11,510 bases of DNA. It comes from an uncultured Flavobacterium sp. (GTDB lineage: Bacteria > Bacteroidota > Bacteroidia > Flavobacteriales > Flavobacteriaceae). Under the pieces are notes generated by a model. The model was not told the origin of the DNA. It saw nothing but the letters and a program-made list of their open reading frames with translations, and ran no database searches. The stretch is taken from contig CAMLFV010000084.1 of NCBI GenBank assembly GCA_946479395.1, positions 1-11,510 of the forward strand, in the 5' to 3' direction. The translations under genes and the position numbers were made by a program. Positions 1 through 7,129 of the stretch are shown in pieces (positions within the stretch are counted from its first letter, which is position 1; every line of letters begins with the position of its first letter).

Positions 1-305
1 TATATGTGATTGGAACCGACGAACAGGTAAAAGATTTTGAGCTTTTTGTTGATAAATCGTTAGTGGGATCTGTTGATTACCATACCGAAATTGTGCTGAA
101 AGGTTTTGAACTGACTAATGAAGCCTTAAACGGAATATCGATTCGCGAAAGTAAAATCCGCGAAAAAAGCAATAGTATTATTGCAGGAATTGAACGCAAT
201 GGCGAACGCATTTTAAATCCGCAGCCTACATTTACCTTACAAAAAGGCGATATTTTATGGCTTGTTGGCGATAAAAAGAAAATCACCGCTTTATTTTCAA
301 AATAA
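1..305 (+). CDS. Cation:proton antiporter, C-terminal RCK_C/TrkA-C end (partial)
   Basis: The frame is open from the left edge (first whole codon at 3) to TAA at 303-305, so only about the last 100 residues are visible. The first residues read YVIGTDEQVKDF, like the end of an RCK_N/TrkA-N-type nucleotide-binding domain or its linker. They are followed by an RCK_C-like domain: LKGFELTNEALNGISIRE, then RNGERILNPQPTFTLQKGDILWLVGD-type strands, ending in KKKITALF. This tail is typical of CPA2-family K+/Na+:H+ antiporters of about 700-750 residues in Bacteroidota, where the domain binds a regulatory ligand on the cytosolic face. The transport domain lies outside the window, so a TrkA-like channel subunit is a possible alternative. 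The GTG at position 6 is an internal Val codon, not a start. A GNAT gene follows 3 nt after the stop. Confidence 0.72.
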   Translation, partial: YVIGTDEQVKDFELFVDKSLVGSVDYHTEIVLKGFELTNEALNGISIRESKIREKSNSIIAGIERNGERILNPQPTFTLQKGDILWLVGDKKKITALFSK

Positions 306-308
306 ATT

Positions 309-803
309 ATGACGATAGAAATTGCAAAACCCGAACATTTAAACAGCATTATGCAAGTTATTGACGATGCACGAAACATTATGCGCGCCAACGGTAACCT
401 TACACAATGGATTAATGGATATCCGTCGGAAGAAGTTATTCTGAATGATATCAACCAAAACACAGGATACATTTGTTGGAACAACACCGAAATTGTAGGT
501 TATTTTTCGTTTTTAAAAGGCGATAATCCGGAACCGACCTACAATGTTATTGATAACGGAAAATGGCTTAATAACGAACCTTATGGCGTAATTCACAGGT
601 TGGCATCAAACGGAAAAGCTAAAGGTATTGCAAAAGCTTGTTTTGATTATTGTTTTACACAGATCAACAACATTCGGGTTGATACCAACAACAATAACCT
701 GCCTATGCAAAACTTCTTTAAAAAGTATGGTTTTGCGTATTGCGGCGTTATTTATGTTGCGGATGGAAGTCCTAGAGATGCTTTTCAGATGGTTTTAAAA
801 TAA
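309..803 (+). CDS. GNAT-family N-acetyltransferase
   Basis: This intact 164-residue protein has the length of a single GNAT domain, which transfers an acetyl group from acetyl-CoA to an amine. The acetyl-CoA pyrophosphate loop (motif A) is recognisable at residues 95-112: VIHRLASNGKAKGIAKAC, with KAKGIA matching the Q/R-x-x-G-x-G/A pattern at residues 103-108. Motif B follows as RVDTNNNNLPMQNFFKKYGF (residues 123-142), where the Asp-Thr-Asn pattern and the Phe-Phe-Lys-Lys-Tyr-Gly-Phe end are family hallmarks. The N-terminal stretch IAKPEHLNSIMQVIDDAR is the usual first strand and helix. The start is 3 nt after the antiporter stop, so co-transcription is likely. The substrate cannot be read from the sequence; small molecule and protein N-terminus are both possible. 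Confidence 0.88.
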   Translation: MTIEIAKPEHLNSIMQVIDDARNIMRANGNLTQWINGYPSEEVILNDINQNTGYICWNNTEIVGYFSFLKGDNPEPTYNVIDNGKWLNNEPYGVIHRLASNGKAKGIAKACFDYCFTQINNIRVDTNNNNLPMQNFFKKYGFAYCGVIYVADGSPRDAFQMVLK

Positions 804-809
804 AACAAA

Positions 810-1513
810 ATGTATAAATATATTCTTTTCATACTGTTTGCTTTTAATGCTTATTCTCAAGAAAAAGCAAGTATTCGTTTTTTCCAAGTGATTGTAGAGA
901 AGAAAAATCTCCTGAAGAAAAATACTACAAATATGCTTGGTGGACAAAAAAAGTAACCATTAAAAACAATTCGGGTTATAACGAAACAGTAGTTAAAAAT
1001 CACGGTGAAAATCTCGAAGTAGAAAATCTTGAAAAAGGAACTTACACGATAATTTTCGAAAATATGTTTTCTCAAATTGTTAAAATCCCGTTTAAAGTTG
1101 AAGAATACAAAAAATATGAAGTTGATTTATGTACAAACATAATCGACTATTCTAAAGAACCATTTAAACCAAGAATAAATCAGTTAAAAAGCAACGAATC
1201 ATTTAAAATCATTTTTAGTTCTCAAGGATGTTTTCATTCCGATGAAAGAGAACTTATTATTTCACGAAAGCGCAAAAAATATTTTCTTGAATATGAAGGT
1301 AAATCAAAACGTCTTTCAAAAAAAGAATTAAAATTAGTAGAACATTTTGAAATTGAATTGTTGTTTATAAAAGAAGATTATTGCACAACAAGCGATATTT
1401 ATAACATTCAATTCAAAGGTAAAAACGATTTTTATCTCGATGGATCATGTAAATGGAATGGCTTATACTATTTAATGAAAAATTTGGGAATTTCCAATGA
1501 CAAAGATTATTAG
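810..1513 (+). pseudogene. Secreted Cys-containing protein of unknown function, frameshifted
   Basis: ATG at 810 starts a good signal peptide (MYKYILFILFAFNAYSQ, predicted cut after residue 16), but the frame stops early at codon 49. From position 884 the reading continues sensibly in another frame (PSDCREEKSPEEKYYKYAWW...) without a stop to TAG at 1511-1513. The switch lies at the run of six T at 878-883. One more T would join both parts into a 234-residue protein (…ASIRFFPSDCREE…). The only ATG of the second frame is at 1064, which would remove the signal peptide and about 60 residues of coherent sequence. The restored protein has Cys at 29, 108, 141, 192 and 214; the last three sit in SQGCFHS, DYCTTSD and DGSCKWNG and could form disulfides outside the cytoplasm. 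It resembles uncharacterised secreted Flavobacteriaceae proteins as I remember them; I know no function. It follows the GNAT gene by 6 nt. Sequencing error in the T run is the main alternative to a true pseudogene. Confidence 0.8.
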
Positions 1514-1560
1514 ATAGGCGTTAAATAAGATCCAATTATAATTTCCTCTGATGAAGACGC

Positions 1561-2190
1561 TTATATTGTAATCACTTTGTTTAAGGGTAATTCCGATTTT
1601 AAAATTGTTATTTCATCTTGATAGTCATAATTAATATTTTGTATGGATAAATTTAAAGTGTCTTTAATATAATATTTTGGAATATTAAATTTAAATCTGC
1701 CAAATTCATCACTCCAAACGCCATAACCTTTATCGTTTAAACCAACAAAATATTTCCCAATATTTTCGTTTGTTTTTTTATCAATAACTAATCCCCTAAT
1801 CACGTATTTTAAAGTGTCATTAAAAAAAGGATCGGTTTCAAATAGCTGTTCATAATCAGCAACAGATTTTTGTGGTGGTTTTTGTACCGAACATGACACT
1901 ACCAAACCAGCTATCAACAATATATAAAAAGAGTTTGAAATTTGTTTGTAATTAAAGTGATTGGAAGATACTAACAAAGGTCGGTTTAATTGCGATTGTT
2001 TAAACTTCACACATTTTGGTCGGTCTTTTTGGTTAACCAACTTGTGTAATTCATTGTCTGAAAGATTTGTTGCGTCATAAACCTTTTCGTTGCAAAGCAA
2101 ACACAATTGTTCTCTGTTAGAAATAAATTCTGAACTCCATTCTTGTTGTTCACAAGGTTTAGGAACAGTTATTTTTATTGATTTTTTCAT
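1561..2190 (-). CDS. One-pass membrane protein, N-terminal Cys motif and carboxypeptidase-regulatory-like domain
   Basis: This intact 209-residue protein has three parts. The N-terminal domain (1-65) begins KITVPKPCEQQEW and carries C13, C30, C33 and C60. The pattern PKPC-x-x-x-W … C-x-x-C-x-x-K-V-x-D-x-T-x-L/M-x-D-x-E recurs in Bacteroidota in front of TonB-like or CarboxypepD_reg-like domains, as I recall, and CLLC could bind a metal. A hydrophobic segment at about 86-101 (FYILLIAGLVVSC) is the only membrane span. The C-terminal part, from about 130 (IRGLVIDKKTNENIGKYFVGL…DEFGRFKFNIP), has the shape of a CarboxypepD_reg-like beta-sandwich and would lie in the periplasm. No enzyme motif is visible. 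A -7 promoter match lies 22 nt upstream. It is convergent with the frameshifted gene and divergent from the hydrolase. Function unknown. Confidence 0.8.
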   Translation of the reverse strand: MKKSIKITVPKPCEQQEWSSEFISNREQLCLLCNEKVYDATNLSDNELHKLVNQKDRPKCVKFKQSQLNRPLLVSSNHFNYKQISNSFYILLIAGLVVSCSVQKPPQKSVADYEQLFETDPFFNDTLKYVIRGLVIDKKTNENIGKYFVGLNDKGYGVWSDEFGRFKFNIPKYYIKDTLNLSIQNINYDYQDEITILKSELPLNKVITI

Positions 2191-2212
2191 AAAGCTGTTT
2201 TACACTAAAATA

Positions 2213-2220
2213 CAAAAATA
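2213..2220 (-). promoter_or_regulatory. Putative -7 element for the 1561-2190 gene
   Basis: The minus strand reads TATTTTTG, a full match to the Bacteroidota -7 consensus TAnnTTTG, 22 nt before the ATG at 2190. That leaves a short leader, as usual in this phylum. No clean TTTG is present at the ideal -33 distance; the nearest is 26 nt upstream of the -7 box. The motif has only six fixed bases and occurs by chance in AT-rich DNA, so its position is the main support. Confidence 0.5.
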
Positions 2221-2251
2221 TCTTTCAAAAAACACGACTCATCTTTCAAAA
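2220..2251. repeat. Pair of 11-bp direct repeats in the divergent promoter region
   Basis: ATCTTTCAAAA occurs at 2220-2230 and again at 2241-2251, 21 bp apart start to start, which is two helical turns. Relative to the minus-strand promoter, one copy abuts the -7 box and the other covers the -33 area. This placement suits a dimeric regulator bound on one DNA face, but AT-rich repeats also arise by chance. Confidence 0.4.
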
Positions 2252-2296
2252 TCGACAGTTCGGAATAAAAATTTTTAATCTTTATTCGCAGCTACA

Positions 2297-2304
2297 TACA
2301 TTTG
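2297..2304 (+). promoter_or_regulatory. Putative -7 element for the alpha/beta hydrolase gene
   Basis: TACATTTG matches TAnnTTTG exactly and ends 16 nt before the ATG at 2321. The -33 region, about 20 nt upstream, is only a T-rich stretch (2272-2276). The promoter appears intact although the gene is interrupted, which fits a recent lesion. Confidence 0.5.
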
Positions 2305-2320
2305 ATAAAAAATATAAATC

Positions 2321-3115
2321 ATGAGAAAAATATTATCAGTAGTTCTGCTAACATTAAGTTTTTATGTTACAACTGCAAAGTCAGATGAACACTTTTATCA
2401 ACCAACAAAATAGTTAAAACCAATTGAATTCAGCAATACAGAGGAAATTACAATTCCTGTTGCAAATGATACAATTACAGCCATACTGCTAAAACCAAAA
2501 AACAAACCAAAAGCTACTATTTTGTTCTTTCATGGTACAGGCGGAAACGTTTCAACTTACCAATTTATGGTAGCACCATTAGTCGAAGATCAATTTCAAG
2601 TTGTTATGATCGATTTTAGAGGTTATGGAAAATCAACAGGAAAACCTACCCTTTTAAATATTGCAGATGATGGTCAGATATTTTTTGATGCGATGTTAAA
2701 AAGAGAGGACATTAAAAACACTCCGATTATTCTGTACGGAGCATCAATGGGTTCGCAAATTGCTACGCTATTGGCAAAAAACAATCAGAACCAAATAAAA
2801 GCATTGATTTTAGACGGTGCTTTATCATCGTTCACAGACATTGCTGCGTTCTATGCGCCACAATACAAAGAAATGATTGAAAAAAGCTATGTATCGCCTT
2901 ATTCAGCTAAAGAAAATATCAAACCATTAAACTCTGTCAAAAAATTATTCATTCACAGTAAAGAAGATAAAGAGATTCCGTATGATCAAGGTTTGATGGT
3001 TTTCAATAATGCTCCGGAACCTAAACAATTTTTTGAATACAAAGAATCGCACTTAATGGCTATTGTCCAAGATAAAGAGCAGGTACTAAAAGCTTTAAAT
3101 GATTTGCTACAGTAA
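2321..3115 (+). pseudogene. Secreted alpha/beta hydrolase interrupted by in-frame TAG
   Basis: ATG at 2321 opens a signal peptide (MRKILSVVLLTLSFYVTTAKS). The same frame runs to TAA at 3113-3115 except for TAG at 2411-2413 (codon 31), inside …HFYQPTK*LKPIEFSN…. The remaining 264-codon frame is a complete BEM46/ABHD13-like serine hydrolase: oxyanion-loop motif FFHGTGGN (residues 69-76), nucleophile elbow GASMGS with Ser142, likely acid Asp216 in HSKEDKEIP, and His244 in KESHLMA. The family hydrolyses esters or thioesters; this one would act in the periplasm, with unknown substrate. Reinitiation after the stop could use TTG at 2522 or ATG at 2567. The TTG product would lack the signal peptide and first strands, and the ATG product would also lose HGTGG, so neither is likely to work. 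A tryptophan, glutamine or lysine codon changed to TAG, or a sequencing error, would explain the stop. The gene shares a terminator with atpG. Confidence 0.82.
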
Positions 3116-3140
3116 TAACCATAAGTATATTATTCCATAA

Positions 3141-3172
3141 AAAAACCTTTATCAACTAAGATAAAGGTTTTT
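3141..3172. terminator. Bidirectional Rho-independent terminator
   Basis: A perfect 13-bp stem (AAAAACCTTTATC at 3141-3153 and its complement at 3160-3172) encloses a 6-nt loop. It lies between the convergent hydrolase (stop at 3115) and atpG (stop at 3196). On the minus strand the stem ends in seven T, on the plus strand in five T, so it should stop transcription both ways and best for the atp operon, whose end it marks. Confidence 0.9.
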
Positions 3173-3195
3173 AAAATATGTTTTAAATAAACGTA

Positions 3196-4056
3196 TTAAT
3201 TGTTCAATGCTTCGGCACCACCAACAATCTCTAATATCTCGTTTGTAATAGCTGCCTGACGTGCTTTGTTATACGTTAATTTTAACTGATCGCGTAAATC
3301 TTTCGCATTATCGGTTGCTTTGTGCATAGCCGTCATACGTGCGCCGTGTTCTGCTGCGTTAGAATCTAAAACTGCTTTGTACAACTGCGTTTTTAACGAT
3401 GTTGGGATTAAATTTAAAATGATTTCTTCTTTAGAAGGCTCATAAATATAATCTGTAGCAACGTTACTTTCAGTTTCAATTGGTTTTAAAGGCAAAAACT
3501 GCTCTGTTAATACAATTTGCGTAGCAGCATTTTTAAATTGGTTGTACACCAATTCAACTTTATCGTACGTACCTTCAATAAACGCGTCCACAATTTGTTG
3601 TGCAACCGCTTCAACATTTACAAACGTTAAGGCATCGAACAAATCACTGCGGTTAGCAAAAACAGTTTCGGTTTTTCCAACCAAATCGTATCCTTTTTTA
3701 CCAATTGTTAGTACATCAACATTTTTACCTGCATACGTTGTATCAATTAAGGTGCGTGTAGCTTTAATTACGTTTGCATTAAAAGCACCACACAAACCAC
3801 GGTTTGATGTAATTACAACCAATAAAACCTTGTTAACTTCACGTTGTTCAGCGTAAACACCAGCAGCATCGCCTTCTAATGTTGCGCTAATATTCTGAAT
3901 TAATTCGGTTAATTTCTCTGCATACGGACGCATAGCAGTAATAGCATCTTGCGCCTTTTTTAATTTTGCTGCAGAAACCATCTTCATTGCAGAAGTAATC
4001 TGCATGGTTGATGATACCGAGTTGATTCTGTTACGTATTTCTTTTAAGTTTGCCAT
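3196..4056 (-). CDS. atpG: F1Fo ATP synthase gamma subunit
   Basis: The 286-residue protein has the usual gamma length. It is the central shaft that turns inside the alpha3beta3 ring and couples proton flow to ATP synthesis at the inner face of the cytoplasmic membrane. The N-terminal helix is diagnostic: MANLKEIRNRINSVSSTMQITSAMKMVSAAKLKKAQ-type sequence. The Rossmann-like middle contains TSNRGLCGAFNANV (about residues 83-96), the classical gamma motif. The C-terminal helix ends in RQAAITNEILEIVGGAEAL, which matches the signature of the family. It is the last gene of the operon, 75 nt after atpA with a hairpin between them, and is followed by a terminator 24 nt after its stop. No defect is seen. 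Confidence 0.98.
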   Translation of the reverse strand: MANLKEIRNRINSVSSTMQITSAMKMVSAAKLKKAQDAITAMRPYAEKLTELIQNISATLEGDAAGVYAEQREVNKVLLVVITSNRGLCGAFNANVIKATRTLIDTTYAGKNVDVLTIGKKGYDLVGKTETVFANRSDLFDALTFVNVEAVAQQIVDAFIEGTYDKVELVYNQFKNAATQIVLTEQFLPLKPIETESNVATDYIYEPSKEEIILNLIPTSLKTQLYKAVLDSNAAEHGARMTAMHKATDNAKDLRDQLKLTYNKARQAAITNEILEIVGGAEALNN

Positions 4057-4072
4057 TTTAATTGAATTAAGA

Positions 4073-4119
4073 CAAAAGTATTAAGTATCAAGACATCTAA
4101 AATCTTAATACTTAATACT
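4073..4119 (-). promoter_or_regulatory. Intercistronic hairpin between atpA and atpG, with overlapping -7-like motif
   Basis: Arms 4077-4093 (AGTATTAAGTATCAAGA) and 4103-4119 pair over 17 positions with one C-A mismatch and a 9-nt loop. It starts 12 nt after the atpA stop and ends about 20 nt before the atpG start. On the minus strand only a short T run follows, so it looks like an RNA-processing, stability or leaky attenuation element rather than a full terminator. The minus strand at 4080-4073 reads TACTTTTG, a perfect -7 match overlapping the outer stem; it could be a weak atpG promoter or chance. Confidence 0.55.
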
Positions 4120-4131
4120 CAAAACTTTTTA

Positions 4132-5706
4132 TTAGTATTTAGACGATACTTCTTTTGCAACTTTTTCTAATGTAGCTGTAGCATCATCAGACAAGTTACC
4201 TGCTTTCAACGCATTTAAAGTATCGCGGTACGATAAGTTTAATACTTGTAAGAATTCTTTTTCGAACTCTTTTACTTTTTCTACAGGAACGTTACGCAAT
4301 AAGTTTTTAGAACCTGCATAGATGATCGCAATTTGATCTTCTACCGTGTAAGGATCGTTAACTGTTTGCTTTAAGATTTCAACGTTACGTTTACCTTTCT
4401 CAATTACGTTCATTGTAGCAGCATCTAAATCAGAACCAAATTTCGCGAAAGCTTCTAATTCACGGAATTGCGCTTGGTCTAATTTTAATGTACCAGCTAC
4501 TTTTTTCATTGATTTAATTTGCGCGTTACCACCAACACGAGATACCGAAATACCTACGTTAATCGCCGGACGTACACCAGAGTTGAATAAATCAGACTCT
4601 AAGAAGATTTGCCCGTCTGTAATCGAAATTACGTTTGTTGGGATATATGCAGAAACGTCACCAGCCTGAGTTTCGATAATTGGTAAAGCAGTTAACGAAC
4701 CACCACCTTTAACGATTGGCTTTAACGATTCTGGTAAATCGTTCATGTTTTTTGCGATTTCATCGTCACCGATTACTTTTGCAGCACGCTCTAATAAACG
4801 AGAGTGAAGGTAGAAAACGTCTCCAGGATACGCCTCACGACCTGGTGGACGACGTAAGATCAAAGACATTTCACGGTAAGCTACCGCTTGTTTAGATAAA
4901 TCATCATAAACAATTAATGCAGGACGACCTGTATCACGGAAATACTCACCAATTGCAGCACCTGCCATTGGAGCATATACCTGCATTGGAGCAGGATCTG
5001 ATGCGTTTGCAGCAACAATTACAGAATAAGCCATTGCGCCTTTTTCTTCTAATGTTTTTGCAATGTTTGCTACTGTAGAAGCTTTTTGCCCAACAGCAAC
5101 ATATATACAGAATACTGGTTTACCAGCATCGTAAAATTCTTTTTGATTTAAAATGGTATCGATACAAACAGTAGTTTTACCTGTTTGACGGTCACCAATA
5201 ACCAACTCACGTTGTCCACGACCAACTGGGATCATTGCATCGATTGCTTTGATACCTGTTTGCATTGGTTCAGTTACCGGCTGACGGAATACAACACCAG
5301 GAGCTTTACGCTCGATTGGCATTTCGTATAAATCGCCAGTGATAGGTCCTTTACCATCAATTGGGTTACCTAAAGTATCAACCACACGTCCTAACATACC
5401 TTCACCTACTTTGATAGATGCGATACGACCTGTTCTTTTTACAGTAGATCCTTCGCTTACACCAGTAGATGGGCCAAATAAAACAACCCCAACGTTATCT
5501 TCTTCTAAGTTTTGAACCATTGCCTCTAAACCGTTCTCAAACTGAACCAACTCACCATACTGTGCGTTTGCCAATCCGTGAACACGTGCAATACCATCAC
5601 CTATTGTTAAAACGGTACCAACTTCTTCTACAGATCCTTCTGCTGTAAAACCAGATAATTGTTTCTTTAATATTGCTGAAATCTCAGCAGGATTAATTGC
5701 TGCCAT
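4132..5706 (-). CDS. atpA: F1Fo ATP synthase alpha subunit
   Basis: This 524-residue protein is the non-catalytic nucleotide-binding subunit of F1 that alternates with beta and supplies the arginine finger to the catalytic site. Visible landmarks are the N-terminal beta-barrel (about 25-95), the Walker A motif GDRQTGKT (171-178), Walker [11 protein letters not shown] (265-274), the [20 protein letters not shown] segment (286-304), and the signature [14 protein letters not shown] (380-393), where R390 corresponds to the arginine finger. The C-terminal helical domain is complete (…[11 protein letters not shown]). The start [14 protein letters not shown] is the usual one in Flavobacteriia. It lies 37 nt after atpH and 75 nt before atpG. 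Confidence 0.99.
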   Translation of the reverse strand: MAAINPAEISAILKKQLSGFTAEGSVEEVGTVLTIGDGIARVHGLANAQYGELVQFENGLEAMVQNLEEDNVGVVLFGPSTGVSEGSTVKRTGRIASIKVGEGMLGRVVDTLGNPIDGKGPITGDLYEMPIERKAPGVVFRQPVTEPMQTGIKAIDAMIPVGRGQRELVIGDRQTGKTTVCIDTILNQKEFYDAGKPVFCIYVAVGQKASTVANIAKTLEEKGAMAYSVIVAANASDPAPMQVYAPMAGAAIGEYFRDTGRPALIVYDDLSKQAVAYREMSLILRRPPGREAYPGDVFYLHSRLLERAAKVIGDDEIAKNMNDLPESLKPIVKGGGSLTALPIIETQAGDVSAYIPTNVISITDGQIFLESDLFNSGVRPAINVGISVSRVGGNAQIKSMKKVAGTLKLDQAQFRELEAFAKFGSDLDAATMNVIEKGKRNVEILKQTVNDPYTVEDQIAIIYAGSKNLLRNVPVEKVKEFEKEFLQVLNLSYRDTLNALKAGNLSDDATATLEKVAKEVSSKY

Positions 5707-5743
5707 GCGTTTGACTATTTTATCACGTTAACCGTGTGTGATT

Positions 5744-6277
5744 TTAATTATTAAATTCTCTTTTTAATTGACTTAATTTGTTTGCAATAGATGCATTGTA
5801 CTGCATATCGCCCAAACGAATGATAAAGCCGCCAATAATGTCTTTATTTACTTCGTTTACAATAGTAACTTCTTTTGTAGAAAGCTCTTTTACTTTTGCC
5901 AATACCTGCGCTTCTAATGCCGGTGTTAAAGGTGTAGCAGTAGTTACATAAGCAACTTCGGTTCCTTTTAACTCGTCATACAATGTAGCGTATTGTGCTG
6001 TAATTGCTTCTAAAATATCTAAACGCTTGTTTTGTAATAAAACCGAAAATAAGTTTTTAGTATCTGCGTTAGCCGAAGCAAAAATTTCGTTTAAGGCAGC
6101 TAATTTAGATTCTCCTTTAATTACCGGATTTTCTAAAAATAACTTTAACTCACTGCTTTGTGAAATAGCATCAGATATAGTTTTCATATCTGTACCAACC
6201 ACTTCTGCATTTCCTTTTGCGTTAGACACGTCAAGAATTGCTTTAGCGTATCTTAAGGCTGCTCTTGTTCCCGTCAT
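5744..6277 (-). CDS. atpH: F1Fo ATP synthase delta subunit (OSCP)
   Basis: The 177-residue protein is the peripheral-stalk subunit that joins the top of F1 alpha to the b dimer. The N-terminal helical domain opens with TRAALRYAKAILDVSNAKG and contains ELKLFLENPVIKGESKLAAL. The C-terminal end, NKDIIGGFIIRLGDMQYNASIANKLSQL, is the OSCP/delta hallmark; the usual Asp before Ala-Ser is Asn here, which I recall as common in Bacteroidota. Identity is firm from sequence and from position: 9 nt after the atpF stop and 37 nt before atpA. Confidence 0.97.
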   Translation of the reverse strand: MTGTRAALRYAKAILDVSNAKGNAEVVGTDMKTISDAISQSSELKLFLENPVIKGESKLAALNEIFASANADTKNLFSVLLQNKRLDILEAITAQYATLYDELKGTEVAYVTTATPLTPALEAQVLAKVKELSTKEVTIVNEVNKDIIGGFIIRLGDMQYNASIANKLSQLKREFNN

Positions 6278-6286
6278 AACGTACTA

Positions 6287-6787
6287 TTAATTTAATTTAA
6301 TATCGTTTAATAATGATCCAACCAATTGCTCTTGCGCTTGCTTGTCTGCTAACTGACCTTTTAATAATTTTTCTGCGATATCGATTGACAACGTAGAAAC
6401 CTGATTTTTAATATCAGCCATTGCAGCATTTTTCTCACTTTGGATAGATGCCTGTGCTTGTGCGATCATTTGTGCACCTGCAGTTTGAGCTTCTTCTTTA
6501 GCTTCAGCAATCATTTTATCTTTCATTTCGCGTGCTTCTTTTAACATTGCATCGCGCTCTAAACGTGCTTCAGCCAATAATTTCTCGTTATCTGCTTTTA
6601 AGTTTGTTAACTCTCTTTTTGCATTTTCTGCTGCTGCTAATGCATCTGCAATTCCTTCTTCGCGTGCCTCTAAAGCATTAACGATAGGTTTCCAAGCAAA
6701 TTTCCCTAATAAGAAAATAATAACTACTAAGATGATCGCTTGCCAAAAGAATAAACCTAAACTAAAATCGTTGATTAACTTTTCCAT
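6287..6787 (-). CDS. atpF: F1Fo ATP synthase b subunit
   Basis: This 166-residue protein is the membrane-anchored stator arm. One N-terminal transmembrane helix (about 10-30, LGLFFWQAIILVVIIFLLGKF) is followed by the conserved WKPIVNALEAREEGIADAL. A long charged, Ala-rich coiled coil then runs to the C-terminus, with typical runs such as AENAKREL and EARLERDAMLKEAREMKDK. Only one b-type gene is present, so the stalk should be a homodimer. It sits 92 nt after atpE, a gap occupied by a hairpin, and 9 nt before atpH. Confidence 0.98.
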   Translation of the reverse strand: MEKLINDFSLGLFFWQAIILVVIIFLLGKFAWKPIVNALEAREEGIADALAAAENAKRELTNLKADNEKLLAEARLERDAMLKEAREMKDKMIAEAKEEAQTAGAQMIAQAQASIQSEKNAAMADIKNQVSTLSIDIAEKLLKGQLADKQAQEQLVGSLLNDIKLN

Positions 6788-6834
6788 TATATCTTAAATG
6801 TAACTTTTAATTTTTACTGTAATTTTTGTTTAAT

Positions 6835-6873
6835 TAAACAATATCTGCAACCAACCGTTACAGATATTGTTTA
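6835..6873 (-). promoter_or_regulatory. Intercistronic hairpin between atpE and atpF
   Basis: A perfect 13-bp stem (TAAACAATATCTG at 6835-6847 with its complement at 6861-6873) continues, after one mismatch, with 3 further pairs around a 5-nt loop. It begins 6 nt after the atpE stop. The following minus-strand sequence (ATTAAACAAAAATT) has no U tract, so this is more likely a 3' end-protecting or processing structure for the atpE part of the message, which must supply many c subunits per enzyme, than a terminator. Confidence 0.65.
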
Positions 6874-6879
6874 TTGTAA

Positions 6880-7074
6880 TTAAGCTCCTAAGATTAAAGC
6901 ACCGAATGCTAAACCTTCTAATAATGCACCAATGATGATCATTGCAGTTTGGATTTTCCCAGCAGCTTCTGGCTGACGAGCGATTGCGTCCATTGCAGAA
7001 CCACCAATTTTACCTAAACCGATACCTGCTCCGATAACGATTAAACCAGCACCTACTAAATTTGGAATTGTCAT
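6880..7074 (-). CDS. atpE: F1Fo ATP synthase c subunit
   Basis: A 64-residue hairpin of two membrane helices that forms the rotating c-ring. Helix 1 holds the Gly-rich motif GAGIGLGKIGG (15-25), the polar loop is ARQPE (32-36) and helix 2 carries the ion-binding carboxylate Glu53 in IIIGALLEGLAFG. Glu53 lies 17 residues after Glu36, the same spacing as from loop to carboxylate in known c subunits. The Na+-type site needs Gln in helix 1 and Ser/Thr after the Glu; here these are Leu20 and Gly54, so proton coupling is inferred. It lies 55 nt after atpB and is followed by a stable hairpin. Confidence 0.98.
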   Translation of the reverse strand: MTIPNLVGAGLIVIGAGIGLGKIGGSAMDAIARQPEAAGKIQTAMIIIGALLEGLAFGALILGA

Positions 7075-7129
7075 GATAAATGATTTATATATAATTAAAC
7101 AAAATTTTAATACTACTCTTTATTTTCTA

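Noticed and set aside
1064..1513. Independent 149-residue gene from ATG at 1064
   Set aside because: Coherent coding sequence in the same frame runs back to 884 and joins the signal peptide after a 1-nt shift.
1888..1920. Lipobox-like LVVSC in the 1561-2190 protein
   Set aside because: It lies about 100 residues from the N-terminus, after a polar Cys-rich domain, so it is not a lipoprotein signal peptide; it is treated as a membrane helix.
2522..3115. Hydrolase as a separate 197-residue gene from TTG at 2522
   Set aside because: The TTG lies just before the HGTGG loop, so the product would lack the first strands and the signal peptide; sequence upstream to 2321 is coherent apart from the TAG.
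5707..5743. Possible hairpin between atpH and atpA (CACG/CGTG)
   Set aside because: Only 4 bp of stem; too weak to call.
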